Assembly (NCBI GenBank): GCA_017547385.1
Contig: JAFYPU010000006.1
Coordinates: 124,001 to 188,000 of the forward strand
Length of the DNA: 64,000 nt
From: Bacteroidaceae bacterium
GTDB lineage: Bacteria > Bacteroidota > Bacteroidia > Bacteroidales > Bacteroidaceae
Reading direction: 5' to 3'
Under the pieces are notes generated by a model, which was not told the DNA's origin, did not search any database, and saw only the letters and a list, made by a program, of their open reading frames with translations. Shown here piece after piece: positions 61,981 to 64,000 of this stretch. Each line of letters begins with the position of its first letter. Position 1 is the stretch's first letter. A program made the translations under genes and the position numbers.

Positions 61981-63012
61981 ATGTGGCAGACGACAACAGA
62001 CAGCTTGCAAGCAGTGGCGCCGGTGGCAGACACCGTGCGCACCGCTGCCGTAGCCGTCAAGCCGCAACGCAAAACGGTTGAACAAATCATACGAAGTCTT
62101 CCAGAGAATGCTACGCCCGCACAGCAGGATTCTGCCGTGCAGGCGTATTTTCGTATCAAGGAATTTGTGTGGACGGACAGCACACGTGGAGATTTACCCT
62201 TGGGCTCACAAACGTGCGAAGACCTTCTGAAACGCGAAGTGAACCTCTACGAACTTCCGGGGAAGCCTCATTATGATTGGCAGGTTGAAGCTCAAATTTA
62301 CGACCCCCAAGGCATTGCCGGCGACCCGCTTCCTTATCGCTTCCGCTCCGACGATTATGTTTCCGGCATTCTCATTCTGAGTTTCTTCCTTATGGCTTGG
62401 GTGATTGCTCATTCGTGGCATTTTCTTGTGGGAAGCATCAAGGATTTTTTCTATACCCGCGAGCGGGGAAATATGTTCGATTCACGCACTGATACAGAGC
62501 TTCGGGGACAATTGTTTCTCGTCTTTCAAACCTGTTTCGTGCTGGGACTGCTTTTTTTTGACTATACGCAGGAACGCATGACGGAGGTGTTCAATATCGT
62601 GTCGCCTTACCAAATTTTGGGCATGGGTGTGGGCGTTTGTCTGGCCTATTATGTGATAAAGCTCCTGCTATATGAATTTGTCAATGCTGTGTTTTTCGAT
62701 TCTCAGAAAGCCACTCGTTGGCGTGAGGCCTACTTCCTGTCGATTTTGGCCATCGGTCTGTTGCTTTTGCCGGTGTCTCTGCTGGTGGTTTACTTCGATA
62801 TAGAATTTTCCACCCTCAGCATACTCTTCTTTATGATAGTCATAAGCATCAAAATGATGCTATTATATAAATGTGGAAGCATCTTTTTTAATTACAGGTT
62901 CGGTGGAGTGCATTTAATTTTGTACTTTTGTGCGCTCGAAATCGTGCCTGCACTTGTGCTGTGGCGTGCTTTGGCTTTCGCCAACAACTATCTGTTGACT
63001 TACGGACTATAG
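61981..63012 (+). CDS. DUF4271 membrane protein
   Basis: A 343-residue integral membrane protein of the Bacteroidetes family DUF4271. The N-terminal about 140 residues are soluble and contain a Pro-rich stretch, followed by about seven hydrophobic segments (for example ILILSFFLMAWVIA, LFLVFQTCFVLGLLFF, ILAIGLLLLPVSLLVVYF). The start was set at ATG 61981; the upstream open frame overlaps the LOG gene in another frame. It lies 23 bp before hemD, a common Bacteroidales pair. Function unknown. Confidence 0.88.
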   Translation: MWQTTTDSLQAVAPVADTVRTAAVAVKPQRKTVEQIIRSLPENATPAQQDSAVQAYFRIKEFVWTDSTRGDLPLGSQTCEDLLKREVNLYELPGKPHYDWQVEAQIYDPQGIAGDPLPYRFRSDDYVSGILILSFFLMAWVIAHSWHFLVGSIKDFFYTRERGNMFDSRTDTELRGQLFLVFQTCFVLGLLFFDYTQERMTEVFNIVSPYQILGMGVGVCLAYYVIKLLLYEFVNAVFFDSQKATRWREAYFLSILAIGLLLLPVSLLVVYFDIEFSTLSILFFMIVISIKMMLLYKCGSIFFNYRFGGVHLILYFCALEIVPALVLWRALAFANNYLLTYGL

Positions 63013-63035
63013 AAAATTACAAAAACTAAGTATAG

Positions 63036-63782
63036 ATGATTAAGAAAATCCTGGTGTCGCAACCGCAACCGACATCCGAAAAATCTCCTTACTTCGACAT
63101 TTCTAAAAAACATGGGGTGGAATTTGTGTTCCATCCTTTCATTAAAGTCGAAGGGCTTAGTGCGAAAGAATTTCGCCAACAGAAAGTTCAAATCCTCGAA
63201 CATACAGCCATCGTCTTCAACTCCCGACATGCCATCGACCATTTCTTCAATCTCTGCAAGGAGATGCGCATTGCCATCCCTGCCGACATGAAATACTTTG
63301 CCATATCGGAGTCGATTGCGCTCTACATTCAGAAGTATGTGCAATACCGCAAGCGAAAAGTTTCATTCGGTTCGACCGGTAAATGGCCCGAGCTTATACA
63401 AGTGATGGCCAAGCATAAAACCGAGAAATACCTTGTTCCGCAAAGCGACGTCCATACCGACGAAGTGAGAACGCTGCTCGATGCCAAGAAACTCAAGTAC
63501 ACGGAGTGTGTGATGTATCGCACAGTTCCCAACGCCATATCCGAAGAAGAGATGCGCGGCATGGACATGTTGGTGGTCTTCACGCCAGCTGGTGTACAGT
63601 CGTTGCAGAAAAATTTCCCGGATTTCAAGCAAGACGAAAGCATCAAGATAGGTTGTTTCGGAAAGGCTACGGCAAAAGCGCTGGAGGATGCAGGATTCCG
63701 TATAGACTTGGAAGCACCTTCGGAAAAGGCTCCTTCGATGACTGGATGTTTGGACTTGTATTTGGAAGAGGCCAACGCCTGA
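63036..63782 (+). CDS. hemD: Uroporphyrinogen-III synthase
   Basis: A 248-residue enzyme of the HemD family that cyclises hydroxymethylbilane to uroporphyrinogen III. The protein has the expected two-lobed layout (AIVFNSRHAIDHFF in lobe 1, LVVFTPAGVQSLQKNF in lobe 2, IGCFGKATAKALEDAGF near the C-terminus). HemD sequences diverge strongly, so the call rests on these patterns and on the DUF4271 neighbour. A hairpin terminator follows. Confidence 0.88.
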   Translation: MIKKILVSQPQPTSEKSPYFDISKKHGVEFVFHPFIKVEGLSAKEFRQQKVQILEHTAIVFNSRHAIDHFFNLCKEMRIAIPADMKYFAISESIALYIQKYVQYRKRKVSFGSTGKWPELIQVMAKHKTEKYLVPQSDVHTDEVRTLLDAKKLKYTECVMYRTVPNAISEEEMRGMDMLVVFTPAGVQSLQKNFPDFKQDESIKIGCFGKATAKALEDAGFRIDLEAPSEKAPSMTGCLDLYLEEANA

Positions 63783-63821
63783 ACCTATAAGCTGTCGGGG
63801 CAGCATGAACCCCGTTGATGG

Positions 63822-63895
63822 AAACCGGAAGCAAAATTCAGAGATGTCGATAAGGCATCGGGATTTTTGCTTTCGGTTTTCATTTGTTTTTATTT
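63822..63895 (+). terminator. Terminator after hemD
   Basis: A 15-bp stem (63822-63836 with 63865-63879, one G-U) is followed by TCATTTGTTTTTATTTT. The loop holds a small GATG/CATC hairpin. Confidence 0.7.
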
Positions 63896-63990
63896 TGCCT
63901 TTTGCGACTTTAGAACAAGCTTTGATGCGGATCCGCAAAGTTTTTGAAAATTTCGCAAGCTCATTTTCTGACTTTCCACTTGCCTTTCAC

Positions 63991-63998
63991 TATCTTTG
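63991..63998 (+). promoter_or_regulatory. -7-like element at the window end
   Basis: TATCTTTG on the plus strand, 3 bp from the window end. It probably belongs to a gene just outside; no -33 box is obvious. Confidence 0.35.
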
Positions 63999-64000
63999 TC

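Overview
The window reads as a chromosomal segment from a member of the Bacteroidetes, most likely order Bacteroidales and perhaps Prevotellaceae-like, with about 50% GC. The evidence is internal. Many promoter-like sites match the Bacteroidetes -33 TTTG / -7 TAnnTTTG consensus. Secreted proteins end in type IX secretion (T9SS)-type C-terminal sorting tails. TonB-dependent receptors are paired with surface lipoproteins, and Bacteroidetes-restricted families occur (DUF4252, DUF4271, DUF4292, DUF5689, DUF6029, a BtuG-like propeller). The genus cannot be settled from the sequence alone.

Layout. 1-15 kb, minus strand: a partial Ser-type sulfatase, pnp, a four-gene operon (TonB receptor, DUF5689 lipoprotein, choice-of-anchor J lipoprotein, secreted nuclease), a GH20 hexosaminidase, rpsO and ptb-buk. 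15-22 kb, minus: three large Omp28-like/T9SS-tailed exported proteins and an Asp-box propeller protein. 22-31 kb: pckA and upp (divergent), a thioredoxin-like lipoprotein, an OmpA/TPR lipoprotein, and ychF-lgt. 30.7-33.3 kb, plus: two coupled secreted proteins, one a carbohydrate-binding beta-helix. 33-38 kb, minus: acpP-fabF-rnc and manC. 38-44 kb: tRNA-Leu(CAA), dgt, then dut-TPR-DUF4292-EnvC. 44.8-48.3 kb, plus: a TlpA-like protein with a cysteine-heptad tail, a DUF6029 outer-membrane protein and an Omp28-like lipoprotein. 48.5-56 kb, plus: argB, U32 peptidase, HAD, ribF, CPBP protease, dusB, then an ECF sigma/anti-sigma/DUF4252 cassette. 56-59.6 kb, minus: cobalamin riboswitch, btuB and btuG-like gene. 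59.8-63.8 kb, plus: metK behind a SAM-II/V-type pseudoknot, a LOG protein, DUF4271 and hemD.

The most novel signal is a family of intergenic elements built on a strict 21-bp module (an 11-bp core plus a 10-bp A/T-rich linker). Eight copies have three cores and are each exactly 73 bp with no indels. Three of them show covariation between the first and third cores. Two related loci have four cores with AATATATAT-type linkers. All ten sit upstream of a transcription start region; none is inside an operon or between convergent genes. The five asymmetric copies with a 5'-to-3' polarity all point the same way on the chromosome, whatever the direction of the neighbouring genes.

Other highlights are the metK leader, which carries an aptamer-like pseudoknot, a competing anti-aptamer pairing and a terminator, and the TlpA-like protein whose tail has twelve cysteines at exact seven-residue spacing.
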